Assembly (NCBI GenBank): GCA_020859745.1
Contig: JAJBVQ010000191.1
Location: 1 to 6,300 of the forward strand
Direction: 5' to 3'
DNA: 6,300 bases
DNA from: Rikenellaceae bacterium
Lineage (GTDB): Bacteria > Bacteroidota > Bacteroidia > Bacteroidales > Rikenellaceae
Shown here one piece after another: positions 6,186 through 6,300 of this stretch (positions are counted from its first letter, which is position 1; each line of letters starts with the position of its first letter). A program made the position numbers and the translations under genes. The notes beneath the pieces were generated by a model, which did not search any database, was not told where the DNA came from, and saw only the letters and a program-made list of their open reading frames with translations.

Positions 6186-6193
6186 CAAAGGTA
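6186..6193 (-). promoter_or_regulatory. -7 promoter element of perR-rbr
   Basis: The minus strand reads TACCTTTG, a perfect TAnnTTTG. Its last base is 30 bases before the perR ATG. There is no -33 TTTG at standard spacing; that position is taken up by the PerR box. A TTTG at 6204-6207 is only 10 bases or so away, too close to serve. Confidence 0.65.
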
Positions 6194-6208
6194 AATACTT
6201 TTTTCAAA

Positions 6209-6223
6209 TTATAATAATTCTAA
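6209..6223. promoter_or_regulatory. PerR box (predicted autoregulatory operator)
   Basis: The plus strand reads TTATAATAATTCTAA. Against the B. subtilis PerR box TTATAATnATTATAA it matches 13 of 14 defined positions, the single difference being C for A at position 12. It lies in an AT-rich island, centred 26 bp upstream of the centre of the perR -7 motif, where it would cover the -33 region and block RNA polymerase. The box is near-palindromic and could also influence the divergent promoter to its right. Confidence 0.7.
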
Positions 6224-6265
6224 ACTAAAAAATTTTCAGATCGTTGCCGCCGGAAAGGGTATCCG

Positions 6266-6297
6266 TTTGATTTTCTGCCCTAAAAAATCTACATTTG
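6266..6297 (+). promoter_or_regulatory. Bacteroidetes promoter for a gene beyond the right edge
   Basis: TTTG (6266-6269) and TACATTTG (6290-6297, perfect TAnnTTTG) are separated by exactly 20 bases, the best -33/-7 pair in the window. By the spacing used by the other genes here, the start codon would fall about 26-30 bases past 6297, outside the window. It points away from perR, so a divergently transcribed neighbour is predicted. Confidence 0.65.
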
Positions 6298-6300
6298 TGC

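Noticed and set aside
6157..6207. Upstream ATG extending PerR by 17 residues
   Set aside because: The perfect -7 element (6186-6193) would lie inside the coding sequence, and the ATG at 6156 has a better ribosome-binding context and fits the usual PerR N-terminus.
6209..6223. Reading the operator as a Fur (iron) box
   Set aside because: It fits the PerR 7-1-7 consensus much better than the Fur GATAAT hexamer arrangement, and the adjacent regulator has PerR-type ligands and recognition helix.

Overview
The window looks like an ordinary chromosomal stretch from a moderately GC-rich member of the Bacteroidales. The promoters carry the Bacteroidetes -7 motif TAnnTTTG and Shine-Dalgarno sites are weak or absent. 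The gene set (tri-haem cytochrome c peroxidase, rubrerythrin, PerR) fits an anaerobe that meets oxygen or peroxide occasionally. An Alistipes-like gut organism is my best guess, but this is inference from base composition and protein flavour, not from a marker gene. I see no mobile element, CRISPR array, tRNA or rRNA.

Layout, left to right: (1) 1-590, minus strand, the 5' two-thirds or more of a TauE/SafE-family membrane transporter gene, cut by the left window edge. (2) A strong minus-strand terminator at about 641-678, then a small lipoprotein gene (708-1100, minus). (3) A ketopantoate reductase family gene (1166-2062, minus). (4) A 74-bp divergent promoter region, then a 14-TM-type DHA2 major facilitator exporter gene (2137-3588, plus). 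(5) A converging minus-strand block: perR (5689-6156), rbr (5117-5692) and ccp (3648-5027), in that transcription order. (6) A PerR-box-like operator and the perR promoter at 6186-6223, then a good plus-strand promoter pointing off the right edge.

The coherent unit is the peroxide-defence block. A Fur-family repressor with all five PerR-type regulatory-metal ligands overlaps rubrerythrin by 4 bp (ATGA), so the two are probably translationally coupled. Upstream of perR lies a site matching the classic PerR box at 13 of 14 defined positions, which predicts autoregulation. Next comes a membrane-anchored tri-haem peroxidase resembling E. coli YhjA/Ccp, separated from rbr by a perfect 12-bp inverted repeat. 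Rubrerythrin would reduce peroxide in the cytoplasm and the peroxidase would do so in the periplasm, plausibly fed by menaquinol. The block ends in a hairpin terminator whose sequence lies across the stop codon of the converging exporter gene.

I found no convincing undescribed system. The most useful observations are the PerR box with its Cys4-less PerR, the palindrome between rbr and ccp, and the terminator embedded in a coding sequence. Calls on protein families come from reading motifs; no database search was possible.
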